A DNA stretch of 64,000 bases from Pseudomonas baltica (GCF_031880315.1 NZ_CP134771.1:4118501-4182500), one strand, 5' to 3'. Positions 45,161 to 54,387 are shown, counted from the stretch's first letter. Program-made: numbers and translations. Notes: generated by a model not told the origin, from the sequence alone.

Positions 45161-47596
45161 TTACCATTTGTAGGTGGCGCTGGCGACGACGCTGCGCTGG
45201 TCGCCGTAGTAGCAGTAGTAACCGTCGCAGGTGGAGATGTAGTCCTTGTTGAAGACGTTCTTCGCGGTTACACCAAGGGAGGCGCCTTTGAGCTTGCCGG
45301 ACAGCGCGCCTAGGTCGTAGTGCGCCGAGGCATCGAATACGGTGTAGGCGTCGGCCTTGCCCAGCCAGGTGTTGGCCTGGTCGCCATAGGTGTTGCCAGT
45401 GTAGCGGGCGCCCGCGCCGATGCCGAAGCCGTTGAGTACGCCGTTGTGCCAGGTGTAGTCGGTCCACAGGGAGGCTTGTTGGTTCGGCATCAGTTGCAGA
45501 CGGTTGCCTTTGTTGTCGCCTTTTTGGATGTCGGACTTGGCCAGGGTGTAGGCGGCGATCAGCTTGATGTTGTCGGTCAGGTCGGAGATGGCTTGCAGTT
45601 CGAGGCCTTTGACTTTGACTTCGCCTTCCTGGCTGGTGATCGGGGTGCCGCTGGCGCTGTCGGTGACCGCTACGTTTTTCTGCGTCAGGTTATACACGGC
45701 AGCGCTCAGCAGGGTCTTGGAGCCCGGCGGCTGGTACTTGATGCCCAATTCCCACTGCTTGCCCTGGGTCGGCTTGAACGAGCTGGTGGTGGTCATGTCC
45801 GCGCCCATGGTCGGCTGGAACGACTCGGCGTAGGACAGGTAAGGCACCACGCCCGAATCGAACACGTAGCTGACGGCCGAGTTCAGGCTGAAGTTGCTGT
45901 CTCGCGCGGTGTTGGTGGCATCGCTCTTGTTGAAGAACTTGGTGCCGGTGTGCACCCAGTCTTCGCGACCGCCCAGGGTGAAGCGCCATTTGTCCAAGGC
46001 CATCTGGTCTTGCAGGTAGACGCCGGTCTGGGTGGTTTTCTGATCGTAGTCGTAGAACGCAGTGGAGCGCGCAGGGCGAACGGTTGGCGTGGTGGTCACC
46101 GGGTCGTTGACGTTGATCGACGAGGCGGTGCCGAAGATCGACAGGTAATTGGTGTTGATGCGCTGCAGGTCGGCTCCCATCAGCAAGGTATGACTGATAT
46201 CGCCCGTGTTGAAGTCTGCCTGGAAGTTGTTGTCCAGGGCGAACTGGCTGATGTCTTCGTCGACGTTGGTGCTGCCGCGGCCGAGATTACCGTTGGCGTC
46301 CACGGTGTAATTGGGGAGACCCGAAATGTAGGAGTTGACGGTGACGGTCTGGAACGCGAGATCGGACTTGGTGTAGCGCAGGTTCTGGTGGAACTGCCAC
46401 ACGTCGTTGAAGCGATGCTCGAACGCATAGCCCAGCGCGTAGTAGGTGCGGTCGTAGTAGTCGTAGTCAGGATCGCCCAGGTTCTTGTGGTGGGAGATGT
46501 CGCCGAACGGGGTCTTGATCTTGGTGCCCTGAATCGGCAGGAACTGGCTGGTGGTGCCGGTATCGTCGCGGGTGAACTGGCTGAGGAAGGTCAGTTTGGT
46601 GTCCGGGTCGATGTTCCAGGTCAGGCTGGGGGCGATGTTGTAGCGCTTGTTGTCGACGTGGTCGATCTGGGTGCCACTGTCACGGATCACGCCGCTGATG
46701 CCGTAGAGGAAGCGGCCTTCGTCGTCGATCTTGCCGGTGCTGGCGAAATTGATCTGGCGCCAGTTGTCGCTGCCGTACTGCAGGGATATTTCGTGGCTGG
46801 TGACGTCGCTCGGGCGCCGGCTGACCATGTCGATCAGGCCGCCGGGAGGCGTCTGGCCGTACAGCGAAGAGGCCGGGCCGCGCAGCAGGGAGAGGCGGTC
46901 CAGGTCCCAGGTTTCCATTTTCGGGTTGGCGTAGGTGCCCTTGGGCAGCGGCAGGCCATCGAGGAACTGGGTCGGCTCGAAGCCGCGTACGCGCATCCAG
47001 TCGTAGCGGGTGTCGCTGCCGTAGCTCGCCGAGACGATGCCGGGCATGTATTTGACGGCGTCTTCGAGGGTCTGCACGCCGCGGTCGTCCATCTGCTGGC
47101 GGGTGGCCACGGAGATGGAGCGTGGGGTTTCCACCAGTGCGGTGTCGGTCTTGGTCCCGGCCGCGGTACGGGTTGCGACGTAGCCCTCGACGGGCCCCCA
47201 GGCGCTTTCCTCGTTTGCGGCCGCATTGATGTCAGTCGACGGCAACGCCACCGCCCCCACCGGCGCCGCCACCAGGGTGTAGGTACCGGCGCTGCTCTGC
47301 TGCAGCTGCACGCCCGTGCCGTTCAATGCTGCCTGCAAGGCGCCCACCCCGCTGAATGGCCCGTTGACCGGCGCCGAAGTGCGGCCGTTGGCCAGGCTCG
47401 GGTCCAGCGCCAGGGTAATACCGGCCTGGCTCGCGATTTGATTCAAGGTGCTGGCCAAGGGGCCGGCCGGCAGGGTGTAGCTGCGCACCGCGCCCTGCTC
47501 GGCAGCGTAGGCAACGGTGCCGGCCAACGGCAACGCCATGGCGATGGCAACGGCCAGCAAGCGAGGGCGTAACAGCGCGTTCATAGGGCGGGACAT
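45161..47596 (-). CDS. TonB-dependent siderophore receptor with STN signalling domain
   Basis: 811 residues from ATG 47596 with AGGAG 8 nt upstream. A signal peptide ends near AYAAEQ (about 32). The secretin/TonB N-terminal (STN) domain is about 38-112 (LPAGPLASTLNQIASQAGIT). The plug has TPRSISVATRQQMDDRGVQT and RVRGFEPTQFLDGLPL, and a 22-strand barrel ends in a terminal Trp (ATYKW). It imports a ferric siderophore and signals through FecR to the FecI-type sigma factor encoded upstream. Siderophore identity cannot be told, and no biosynthesis genes adjoin. Confidence 0.93.
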   Translation of the reverse strand: MSRPMNALLRPRLLAVAIAMALPLAGTVAYAAEQGAVRSYTLPAGPLASTLNQIASQAGITLALDPSLANGRTSAPVNGPFSGVGALQAALNGTGVQLQQSSAGTYTLVAAPVGAVALPSTDINAAANEESAWGPVEGYVATRTAAGTKTDTALVETPRSISVATRQQMDDRGVQTLEDAVKYMPGIVSASYGSDTRYDWMRVRGFEPTQFLDGLPLPKGTYANPKMETWDLDRLSLLRGPASSLYGQTPPGGLIDMVSRRPSDVTSHEISLQYGSDNWRQINFASTGKIDDEGRFLYGISGVIRDSGTQIDHVDNKRYNIAPSLTWNIDPDTKLTFLSQFTRDDTGTTSQFLPIQGTKIKTPFGDISHHKNLGDPDYDYYDRTYYALGYAFEHRFNDVWQFHQNLRYTKSDLAFQTVTVNSYISGLPNYTVDANGNLGRGSTNVDEDISQFALDNNFQADFNTGDISHTLLMGADLQRINTNYLSIFGTASSINVNDPVTTTPTVRPARSTAFYDYDQKTTQTGVYLQDQMALDKWRFTLGGREDWVHTGTKFFNKSDATNTARDSNFSLNSAVSYVFDSGVVPYLSYAESFQPTMGADMTTTSSFKPTQGKQWELGIKYQPPGSKTLLSAAVYNLTQKNVAVTDSASGTPITSQEGEVKVKGLELQAISDLTDNIKLIAAYTLAKSDIQKGDNKGNRLQLMPNQQASLWTDYTWHNGVLNGFGIGAGARYTGNTYGDQANTWLGKADAYTVFDASAHYDLGALSGKLKGASLGVTAKNVFNKDYISTCDGYYCYYGDQRSVVASATYKW

Positions 47597-47738
47597 GCAG
47601 CAGCTCCTGGAAGGAAATAGGCGATTGCATGTGTGCCGGACGAGATCGAGAAAGTGATAGGGCGGAGGGAAATAATTTTTTTGGCAGGGTTTTTACGGTG
47701 TTCTTGTGGCCAGTTGCATCACTACACGTATTTGCAGC

Positions 47739-48707
47739 TTATTGTTTGGCCACTACCGTCACCCACCACGGCGTGCGCTGTTCGATCTGTACCGGCAAGG
47801 TAGTCGGGAGGGCCTTGAGAGCCAGGTTGGTGTCCTTGAGCGGGAAGCTGCCGGTGATGCGCAGGTCGGCGGCGTCGGGGCCGACGCCCAGGTGGCCGCG
47901 GCGATAGCGGCCCAGTTCATCGATCAGGTCGGCCAGGCGCACGTTGTCGACCACCAGCATGCCGCGGGTCCAGGCGTCGGCGCCGGGGCGCAGGGCCAGG
48001 GTGGCGTCGAGGCCGTCGCGGTGCAGCAGCACTTGTTCGCCTTCGTTGATGATGCGTTCGCCGCCAGCGGCTTGCGCCTGCGCTGCGACCGCAGAGTGCA
48101 AGACGCTCAGGCGGGTGCCATGGTCCTCGCGGCGCACCACGAAGCGCGTGCCCAGGGCGCGCATCTGGCCATCGTCGGTGGTGACGATGAACGGGCGCTG
48201 ATCGTGATATTTGTGCCCGGTCTCGACGAGGATTTCGCCCTCGCGCAGCACGATCAGGCGTTGCTCGGCGCTGAAGCGCACGTCGATGGCGCTATGAGTG
48301 TTGAGGTTGATCACCGTGCCGTCGTCCAGTTGCACCACCTTTTGCTCGCCGGTGGCGGTGCGCTGGTCGGCCAGCCAGTAGCCCAGCGGCGCGGTGCGGT
48401 CATTGGCGATCAACGCGACGGCGATCAGCGCGACCACGCCAGCCAAGCCCCCACCCAAGGTACGCACGCGCCGGCGGCTGCCCTCGCGCGATTGCAGCAG
48501 GGCCTTGCGCACCGGGCCGGTGGCGTTGCTGAAGCGTTGGTCGAGCATGCCCAGTTGCTGCCAGGCGCGGGCGTGCTCTTCATGGGCGGCGAGCCAGCGT
48601 ATCAGGGCTTCGCGTTCAGGCGCGCTGAGGGGGCCGTCCAGGCGCAGCTGCCAGTTGATGGCGGCATCCAGCACGTGCGCCGAGACCGGAGCGCTGGCGG
48701 CATTCAC
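47739..48707 (-). CDS. FecR-type anti-sigma factor
   Basis: 322 residues from GTG 48707, chosen because it overlaps the sigma gene stop by 4 bp (GTGA). An ATG at 48737 would overlap by 34 bp and has no ribosome site. The N-terminal cytoplasmic region (INWQLRLDGPLSAPEREALIRWL, EEHARAW) binds the sigma factor. One membrane helix (VVALIAVALIAN, about 86-97) follows, then the periplasmic FecR domain (QLDDGTVINLNTHSAIDVRF, LREGEILVETG, ALGTRFVVRR) and a C-terminal DUF4974-like part. It relays receptor occupancy to the sigma factor. Confidence 0.92.
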   Translation of the reverse strand: MNAASAPVSAHVLDAAINWQLRLDGPLSAPEREALIRWLAAHEEHARAWQQLGMLDQRFSNATGPVRKALLQSREGSRRRVRTLGGGLAGVVALIAVALIANDRTAPLGYWLADQRTATGEQKVVQLDDGTVINLNTHSAIDVRFSAEQRLIVLREGEILVETGHKYHDQRPFIVTTDDGQMRALGTRFVVRREDHGTRLSVLHSAVAAQAQAAGGERIINEGEQVLLHRDGLDATLALRPGADAWTRGMLVVDNVRLADLIDELGRYRRGHLGVGPDAADLRITGSFPLKDTNLALKALPTTLPVQIEQRTPWWVTVVAKQ

Positions 48708-49222
48708 GTCGGCTGGCCGTAGAGTGCCACGTAGCATTGGCGCATGCCTTGGGCGAGGTACTGGCGCACTCGCGGCACCGAGACCCCAAGTTGCTCGGCG
48801 ATTTCGCCGTGGCTCAGGCCGTCGAGGCGATTGAGCAAGAAGGCGCTGCGGGCTTTGCTGGAGAGTTTACCGAGCAGTGCGTCGATGGCCTTGAGGTCTT
48901 CGAGGATCAACTGGCGGTCTTCGGGGGAGGGCTGTTCGGCCTCGGGCAGGCGCATCAGTTCGGCCAGGTAGGTCTGTTCCAGGGCGGCGCGACGGAAATG
49001 GTCGAACAGCAGGCCCTTGGCGATGGCCAGCAAAAACGCCCGGGGTTCGCGCGGGGTGTCCAGGCGCTCGCGGCCCAGCAGGCGCACGAAGGTATCCTGG
49101 CTGAGGTCCTCGGCACGCTGCGGGCAGGCGATGCTGCGCTTCAACCAGGCAAGCAGCCAGCTGCGGTGGTCGCGGTAAAGCGTACCGATCAACTCGCGCT
49201 GAGGGCTCTGGGCAATGGACAA
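48704..49222 (-). CDS. FecI-type ECF sigma factor
   Basis: 172 residues from TTG 49222 (reads LSIAQSPQRELIGTLYRDHR), with GGGGA 5 nt upstream. This gives the usual FecI length, while a start at 49330 would run through the Fur-box-like site. Region 2 is ELIGTLYRDHRSWLLAWL...AEDLSQDTFVRLL. Region 4 is LLGKLSSKARSAFLLNRLDGLSHGEIAEQLGVSVPRV. It should direct RNA polymerase to the receptor promoter when released by FecR. Iron control by Fur is suggested by the site just upstream. Confidence 0.9.
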   Translation of the reverse strand: MSIAQSPQRELIGTLYRDHRSWLLAWLKRSIACPQRAEDLSQDTFVRLLGRERLDTPREPRAFLLAIAKGLLFDHFRRAALEQTYLAELMRLPEAEQPSPEDRQLILEDLKAIDALLGKLSSKARSAFLLNRLDGLSHGEIAEQLGVSVPRVRQYLAQGMRQCYVALYGQPT

Positions 49223-49249
49223 GGCGGTCCCCGGAAACAAAATGTTATA

Positions 49250-49268
49250 ACTAACGAGAATTGTTCGC
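49250..49268 (-). promoter_or_regulatory. Fur-box-like site before the ECF sigma gene
   Basis: The 19-mer beginning actaacgagaattgtt matches 12 of 19 positions of a Fur consensus (gataatgagaatcattatc), including the gagaat centre, and ends 28 bp before the TTG start. Function is inferred from position and match. Confidence 0.5.
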
Positions 49269-49342
49269 GATTGTGGCAGGGGGTTCCGGAAGGTGCAATA
49301 GGGCTCTGTCGGAAGATTCTGGGCATGCAAGGATAGAGTCGA

Positions 49343-50062
49343 TCACACCGACGGCGCCTGCTGATGCCGGCGCCACTGGTTCAGGCGATCTTCCAGCAGC
49401 ACGGGGCTGTCGATGCTCTGGCGCCGTGCGTGGCTGAACAGAATCATGCACAGCTCGGCAGTCACCAACGCATCGGCACTGGCGTGATGGCGCTCCTCGA
49501 CGTGCAGGGCGAAGTGCTCGACCCAGTTGTCGAGGCCCGCCAGGCGCCCGACCTGATCGGGAAACAGCATGGGCGCGATGTCTGCGACGTCGAGCCAGCG
49601 ATGGGCGGATTTGTAACCGAGGTTTTCCTTGAGAGCCTTGCCCAGCATGTGTTGGTCGAACCAGGCGTGGAAGGCCAGCAACGGGCTGTCGCCGACGAAC
49701 TCGAGAAACTCCAGCAGCGCTTCTTTCGGCTCACTGCCGGCGGCCAGCGCGCTGGGGCTCAGGCCATGGATCAACACGCTGGGGGCGGTCTTGTTGCTGC
49801 TGTATTGCAAGGTCCGCTCGAAGCCGGCACCCAGGTCGATGGCGCCATCCTCGATCACCACCGCGCCGATGGACAATAGACAATCGCGGCTCAGGTTCAG
49901 GCCGGTGGTTTCGGTATCGACCACCACCCAACGCTGGCGGCGCAGGCTTTGGTCACTCGGTGCGGCCGGAGCGGGCAAGGCCAGCAGGCGGGCTTGCTGT
50001 TCGGCGCTCAAGAGGGGAGCCGCACGACGAAGCCAACTGGGCAGGCGGGCCAGCAGACTCAC
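49343..50062 (-). CDS. DEDDh 3'-5' exonuclease (DnaQ/PolC epsilon family)
   Basis: 239 residues. Exo I is VVVDTETTGLN (Asp49, Glu51), Exo II lies around SPLLAFHAWFDQHML, and Exo III is HHASADALVTAEL with the catalytic His and Asp. It lacks a polymerase or helicase domain. It overlaps by 4 bp with the upstream cNMP/CBS/DUF294 gene, an arrangement repeatedly seen in gammaproteobacteria. The paired function is unknown; RNA or DNA trimming is implied by the fold only. Confidence 0.9.
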   Translation of the reverse strand: MSLLARLPSWLRRAAPLLSAEQQARLLALPAPAAPSDQSLRRQRWVVVDTETTGLNLSRDCLLSIGAVVIEDGAIDLGAGFERTLQYSSNKTAPSVLIHGLSPSALAAGSEPKEALLEFLEFVGDSPLLAFHAWFDQHMLGKALKENLGYKSAHRWLDVADIAPMLFPDQVGRLAGLDNWVEHFALHVEERHHASADALVTAELCMILFSHARRQSIDSPVLLEDRLNQWRRHQQAPSV

Positions 50063-51999
50063 AGCTGATACCTCAGGGCCAGGCTGCTTTGCAGGCGCTT
50101 GGCCTGGCGCAGCGATTCGCGCAGGATGCGCCGGTCGAGGTCGTTGAGGCTGTCCGGGTCCATGCGGTTGGAGTACGGACGGTTCTCGCGGGCCTGACGC
50201 TGGTGCTGCTGCATACGGCTTTGCTGGATAAACTGATAGGCCTCTTCAAAGGCGGCGCCATCCAGTGCATCGATGACTTCCTTGAGCACCAGTTGGCGCA
50301 GGCGCTCCATGGTGTTGCTGGCGTCGATGCCGTGGGCCAGCGCCAACAGGCGCGCACCCTCGACGAAGGGCGTCAGGCCATCGGCCTTGAGATCCAGGGT
50401 GGCGACCCGATCGGCACCGCGGCGCACCAGCACGAACTCGCGGAAACGCCCCACCGGCGGGCGCAGGCGCAGGGCGGTCTCGGCCAGCATGCGCTGGAAC
50501 AGCTTGTTCTCCGCCACCTGATCGAGCATGCCTTGGCGCAGGCGCGCGCAACCGGTGTCGTCGCCCCACACCGAACGCAGGTCGAAATAGATGCTTGAAC
50601 TCAGCAAGTGCTCCGGGGTGGCCTCGCGGATGAAGCCGGCAAAGCGCCGCGCCCATTCGACCCGCGACAGACACAACTCGGGGTTGCCAGCCATGATGTT
50701 GCCGCGGCACAGGGCGAAGCCGCACTGCGCCAGGCGCTGGTTGATCTGCTGCGCCACCGGCAGCAGCAAAGTGCGAAAGGCCGCCGCCTCGGCATCGTCG
50801 CGGGCCTCGAAGAGGATGCCGTTGTCCTGATCGCTGTACAGGGTCTGCTCGCGCCGCGCTTCGCTGCCGAAACACAGCCAGGTGAACGGCACGCCGGGAT
50901 CGCCCATCTCTTCGAGCGTGAGTTCGATGACCCGGCAGGTGGTGTGGTCGTTGAGCTGGGTGATGATGCGGGTAATCTGGGTCGACGAGGCGCCGAACGC
51001 CAGCATGCGCTCGACCAGCTGGCTGATCTCGCTGCGAATCGCCACCAGCGCCTCGATCCGGGTGGCGTTGCGGATGGTGCGCGACAGGTGCACCAGGTCG
51101 ACGCGTTGCAGGGAGAACAGATCGCGCTCGGAAATCACACCGCACAGCACCCGATCACGAACCAGGCAGATGTGCGCGATATGCCGCTCGGTCATGGCCA
51201 TGGCCGCGTCGAAGGCGCTGGCTTCCGGGCTCAGGTAGAACGGCTCGGGGATCATGTAGTCGGCGATCGGCTGGGTGAAGTCGCCCGTGCCGTCGGCCAC
51301 CACCTGGCGCAGGTCGCGCAGGGTAAAGATGCCCCGCGGGAAGCGCAGCTCGTCGATCACCGCGATGCTGCCGACCTGGTGCTCGTTCATCAGCGCCACC
51401 GCATCGCGCAGGGGCAGCTGCGGGCCGCAGGTGACCGGGTGCCGCATGGCCAGATCGCCCAGGCGGGTGTTCAGCGAATACTGGGTGCCGAGGGTCTCCA
51501 CGGCCTGGCGCTGGACCTGCTGGTTGACCTGATCGAGCAGGCTGCTGACCCCGCGCAGGGCGAAGTCGCGAAAGGTGCTCGACAGCGCGAACAGTTTGAC
51601 GAACGCAGCCTTGTTGAGCTGCAGGCAGAAGGTATCTTCGGCGGCCAGGTGCTCGGTGCGGGTCGCGCGTTCGCCGAGCAGGGCGGCCAGCGGGAAGCAT
51701 TCGCCGGTGGTGATTTCGAAGGTGGTCTCGGTGCCGCGCCTGGCCGAGTGCGGGCGTTCGCCGACCACGCGGCCCTGCTTGACGATATAGAAGTAGTCGA
51801 CCGGGCCATCGGCAGGCTTGATGATGCTCTCTTCGGCGGCATAAAAGCACAGTCGGCACTGCTCCACCAGATAGGCCAGGTGCGCGTGTTCCATCTGGTT
51901 GAAAGGCGAGAATCGCTGGAGGAATTGCAGCGTGCCATGGATGTTCTGCTGCACCGCGGTCTTGCCGGCCTTGCTGAAGGCCTCTTCGTCTTTGGTCAT
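50059..51999 (-). CDS. cNMP-binding / CBS / DUF294 nucleotidyltransferase-like protein
   Basis: 646 residues. The order is a cyclic-nucleotide-binding domain (about 30-150), two CBS repeats (about 180-300, RHPVTCGPQLPLRDA and IPEPFYLSPEASAFDA) and a DUF294 nucleotidyltransferase-like domain with GSEARREQTLYSDQDNG (378-394), the GlnD-type GSxxRxExxxxSDxDxG signature. A helical DUF294_C domain closes it. It is probably a soluble signalling enzyme or uridylyl/adenylyl-transferase of unknown target, gated by a nucleotide. It is first in a two-gene operon with the exonuclease. Confidence 0.9.
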   Translation of the reverse strand: MTKDEEAFSKAGKTAVQQNIHGTLQFLQRFSPFNQMEHAHLAYLVEQCRLCFYAAEESIIKPADGPVDYFYIVKQGRVVGERPHSARRGTETTFEITTGECFPLAALLGERATRTEHLAAEDTFCLQLNKAAFVKLFALSSTFRDFALRGVSSLLDQVNQQVQRQAVETLGTQYSLNTRLGDLAMRHPVTCGPQLPLRDAVALMNEHQVGSIAVIDELRFPRGIFTLRDLRQVVADGTGDFTQPIADYMIPEPFYLSPEASAFDAAMAMTERHIAHICLVRDRVLCGVISERDLFSLQRVDLVHLSRTIRNATRIEALVAIRSEISQLVERMLAFGASSTQITRIITQLNDHTTCRVIELTLEEMGDPGVPFTWLCFGSEARREQTLYSDQDNGILFEARDDAEAAAFRTLLLPVAQQINQRLAQCGFALCRGNIMAGNPELCLSRVEWARRFAGFIREATPEHLLSSSIYFDLRSVWGDDTGCARLRQGMLDQVAENKLFQRMLAETALRLRPPVGRFREFVLVRRGADRVATLDLKADGLTPFVEGARLLALAHGIDASNTMERLRQLVLKEVIDALDGAAFEEAYQFIQQSRMQQHQRQARENRPYSNRMDPDSLNDLDRRILRESLRQAKRLQSSLALRYQL

Positions 52000-52217
52000 G
52001 ACTGCGGTCGCCTGTGGTGCTTGAGCAGTGGTCGCCAGCGGGTGGCGTTTTTTATAGTTGTACGATGACAGTCTAAAAAAAAAGCTTCTAGAACGCTACG
52101 ATCCTACGCATCATGCAACACCAGCGCATCGATCCGACAGAGGGTGATGGCGGATTGAGATTGCGCGGGTCTGAAACCAATGCAGTTACCTTTGGCTTTC
52201 TGTTTGCCGAGAGACGT

Positions 52218-52661
52218 ATGACCGACCACGATCCTGAGCTGCTGAGCGATGCCGAGCGCGAGGCCCTGAGTGAAGCGATGCTCGCCCCGAGCCTGCCGCC
52301 GCTGCGTGCACTGGTGGTGGATGACGATGCCGATTCGCGGGACTTGATGGCGCAGATTCTCGAGCTCCACGATATCGCCTGCGTGACCGCCGGCTGCGCC
52401 GAAGAGGCGTTGCGACTGATCACCGACCGCTCCATCGGCCTGCTCATCACCGATCTGCGCATGGGGCCCATGAATGGCCTGGAGCTGATCCGCAAGGTGC
52501 GCGAATCGGAGCGGGCGGCATTGCCGATCATCATCATTTCCGGCGACGCCGGGGTGAAGGACGCGATCGCAGCCATGCATTTGAGCGTGGTGGATTTTTT
52601 GCTGAAGCCGATCGACGCGTTGAAGCTGGTGAAGCTGGCGCGGCGGGAGTTGGGGTTGTAG
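52218..52661 (+). CDS. Stand-alone receiver-domain response regulator
   Basis: 147 residues from ATG 52218. Residues 28-145 are a receiver domain with acidic Asp35-37, phospho-acceptor Asp79 (LLITDLRMGP), Ser108 and Lys130 (FLLKPID). A 27-residue acidic leader precedes it and there is no output domain. It may act as a phosphate sink or by protein contact. No kinase gene adjoins. It is divergent from the cNMP/CBS/DUF294 gene. Confidence 0.88.
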   Translation: MTDHDPELLSDAEREALSEAMLAPSLPPLRALVVDDDADSRDLMAQILELHDIACVTAGCAEEALRLITDRSIGLLITDLRMGPMNGLELIRKVRESERAALPIIIISGDAGVKDAIAAMHLSVVDFLLKPIDALKLVKLARRELGL

Positions 52662-52691
52662 GCAGTCTGCAATGGGTATGTTTATTTCACT

Positions 52692-52780
52692 GGCCTCTTC
52701 GCGGGCAAGCCTTGCTCCCACCGGGTAAACAGGTCCTACGGCGTACCCCCGTGGGAGCAAGGCTTGCCCGCGAAGAGGCC
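52692..52780. repeat. REP palindrome after the receiver gene
   Basis: Arms cctcttcgcgggcaagcctt and aggcttgcccgcgaagaggc with a central spacer of about 30 bp. Confidence 0.85.
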
Positions 52781-52829
52781 GTCAGCCATCACCAAGATCC
52801 ATTTGACGTAACCCCCATGGCTTTGTAGT

Positions 52830-52839
52830 CTGTATACAG
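52830..52839. promoter_or_regulatory. CTGTATACAG palindrome before the GntR gene
   Basis: A perfect 10-bp palindrome 30 bp before the GntR start, in the expected promoter area. FCD-type GntR proteins often bind such TGTATACA cores, so autoregulation and control of the PhyH/SDR genes are likely but inferred. Confidence 0.5.
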
Positions 52840-52869
52840 AACACTGTATCTAAACAGGCGCACTGGCCC

Positions 52870-53568
52870 ATGCACAAGATCCCTTCCCAAACGCAACTGG
52901 TCGAGCAGGTCTACGAGTCGATCCTCGATGCCATCTGCCAAGGCACCCTGCAGCCCAACGAGCGGGTCACTCAGGAAGGTCTGGCCGAGCAACTGGGCGT
53001 GTCGCGCCAGCCAATCCTGCAGGCTTTCCAACTGCTCAAGCGCCAGGGCTTTATCGAAGAATCCGGGCGCAAAGGCGTGATCATCACCCCGCTGGACCCG
53101 CAGAAGCTGGTGCAGCTATATCAGGTGCGGGCCGCCCTCGACGCGCTGGCGGCCCGGGGCGCGGCGCGGCGGGTGTACGATCTCGGCCCCGAAACTTGCG
53201 AGGCCGAGGGGCACGCCTTGATCGCCGCCGGGCGCCAAGCCGCCGCAGGGCAAGACCTCAACGCCCTGCTGCGCCTGGACATGGCCTTCCACCAGTGGCT
53301 CTACCAGCTCTCGGGCAATCCGATGATCGCCGAAACCACTGCGCTGCACTGGCAGCATATCCGCCGCACCATGAGCTCGGTGCTCAAGCACGAGGTGCGC
53401 TCCTTCGACAGCGTCTGGGACGAGCACCAGGCCATCTTGCAAGCCGTACTCATTGGCGACGAGGACCGTGCCGGGTTCCTCGCCCAGCAGCATGCCGAAA
53501 GCGCAGCCGAACACCTGGCGCGGATTCTGGAGGGCTCGGCACACGCGTCCAAACGCAAGCAGGCCTGA
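52870..53568 (+). CDS. GntR-family (FCD/FadR subfamily) transcriptional regulator
   Basis: 232 residues. The winged-helix domain (about 10-75) contains QLVEQVYESILDAICQG and GLAEQLGVSRQPILQAFQLL. The FCD ligand domain carries metal-type ligands in LRLDMAFHQWL, WDEHQAIL and AQQHAESAAEH. It leads the run with the PhyH oxygenase (31 bp downstream) and SDR, so it probably controls them in response to their substrate. A TGTATACA palindrome lies upstream. Confidence 0.92.
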   Translation: MHKIPSQTQLVEQVYESILDAICQGTLQPNERVTQEGLAEQLGVSRQPILQAFQLLKRQGFIEESGRKGVIITPLDPQKLVQLYQVRAALDALAARGAARRVYDLGPETCEAEGHALIAAGRQAAAGQDLNALLRLDMAFHQWLYQLSGNPMIAETTALHWQHIRRTMSSVLKHEVRSFDSVWDEHQAILQAVLIGDEDRAGFLAQQHAESAAEHLARILEGSAHASKRKQA

Positions 53569-53598
53569 TGGCCTGCGCAACACTCCCTGGAGACACTC

Positions 53599-54387
53599 AT
53601 GAAGCTGACACAAGAACAAATCGAAGCTTATGAAACCGACGGCTACATCCTCCTCGAAGGGCTGTTCAGCCCGGACGAGGCGGCGTTGATGAAGTCCCGT
53701 CTGCCACGCTTGTACAAACTCGATCGCGATGAGGTGATCAAGGAAAAAAGCGGCGCCGTGCGCACCGTGTTCGCCGCCCACACCTTTGACGAGGTGTTCG
53801 CCCGCGTGGCCCGCCATCCCCGGCTCATCGATCCGGCGCGGCAATTGCTTGGCAGCGACGTGTACATGCACCAGTTCAAGGTCAATGCCAAGGCCGCGTT
53901 CAACGGCGACGTGTGGCAATGGCACCAGGATTTCGGCACCTGGCACGAGGACGACGGCATGCCCGAGGCGCGGGCCATGAACGTCGCGGTGTTCCTCGAC
54001 GAGGTCAACGAATTCAACGGCCCGCTGATGTTCATTCCGCGCTCCCACAAACGCGGGCGCATCGAGGCCAGCCACGACCGCAGCACCACCAGTTATCCGC
54101 TGTGGACGCTGGATAACGCCAAGGTCGCCGAGCTGGTGGCCGAAGGCGGCATCGTCGCGCCCAAGGGTCGGGCGGGTACCGTGCTGATTTTCCAGAGCAC
54201 GCTGGTGCATGCCTCGTCGCCAAATCTGTCGCCTTGGGATCGCAACACCCTGTACGTGACCACCAACTCGGTGGACAACGCCATCACTCGCTTCAAGCGC
54301 CCGGACTTTATCGCCCATCGCGACTTCACGCCGATCGAAACGCTAGACGATCACTGCCTCGCCGGTTTCGACCAGGCGGTGGCCTGA
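53599..54387 (+). CDS. Phytanoyl-CoA dioxygenase (PhyH) family, ectoine-hydroxylase-like
   Basis: 262 residues. The Fe(II)/2-oxoglutarate site is His109-x-Asp111 (WQWHQDFGTWH), His204 (TLVHASSPN) and a likely 2OG-binding Arg215. MHQFKVNAKAAFNGDVWQWH and the late RPDFIAHRDFTPIE resemble EctD-type ectoine hydroxylases, but no ectoine synthesis genes are present, so the substrate is open. The neighbouring SDR could oxidise the hydroxylated product. The stop shares one base with the SDR start (TGATG). Confidence 0.88.
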   Translation: MKLTQEQIEAYETDGYILLEGLFSPDEAALMKSRLPRLYKLDRDEVIKEKSGAVRTVFAAHTFDEVFARVARHPRLIDPARQLLGSDVYMHQFKVNAKAAFNGDVWQWHQDFGTWHEDDGMPEARAMNVAVFLDEVNEFNGPLMFIPRSHKRGRIEASHDRSTTSYPLWTLDNAKVAELVAEGGIVAPKGRAGTVLIFQSTLVHASSPNLSPWDRNTLYVTTNSVDNAITRFKRPDFIAHRDFTPIETLDDHCLAGFDQAVA

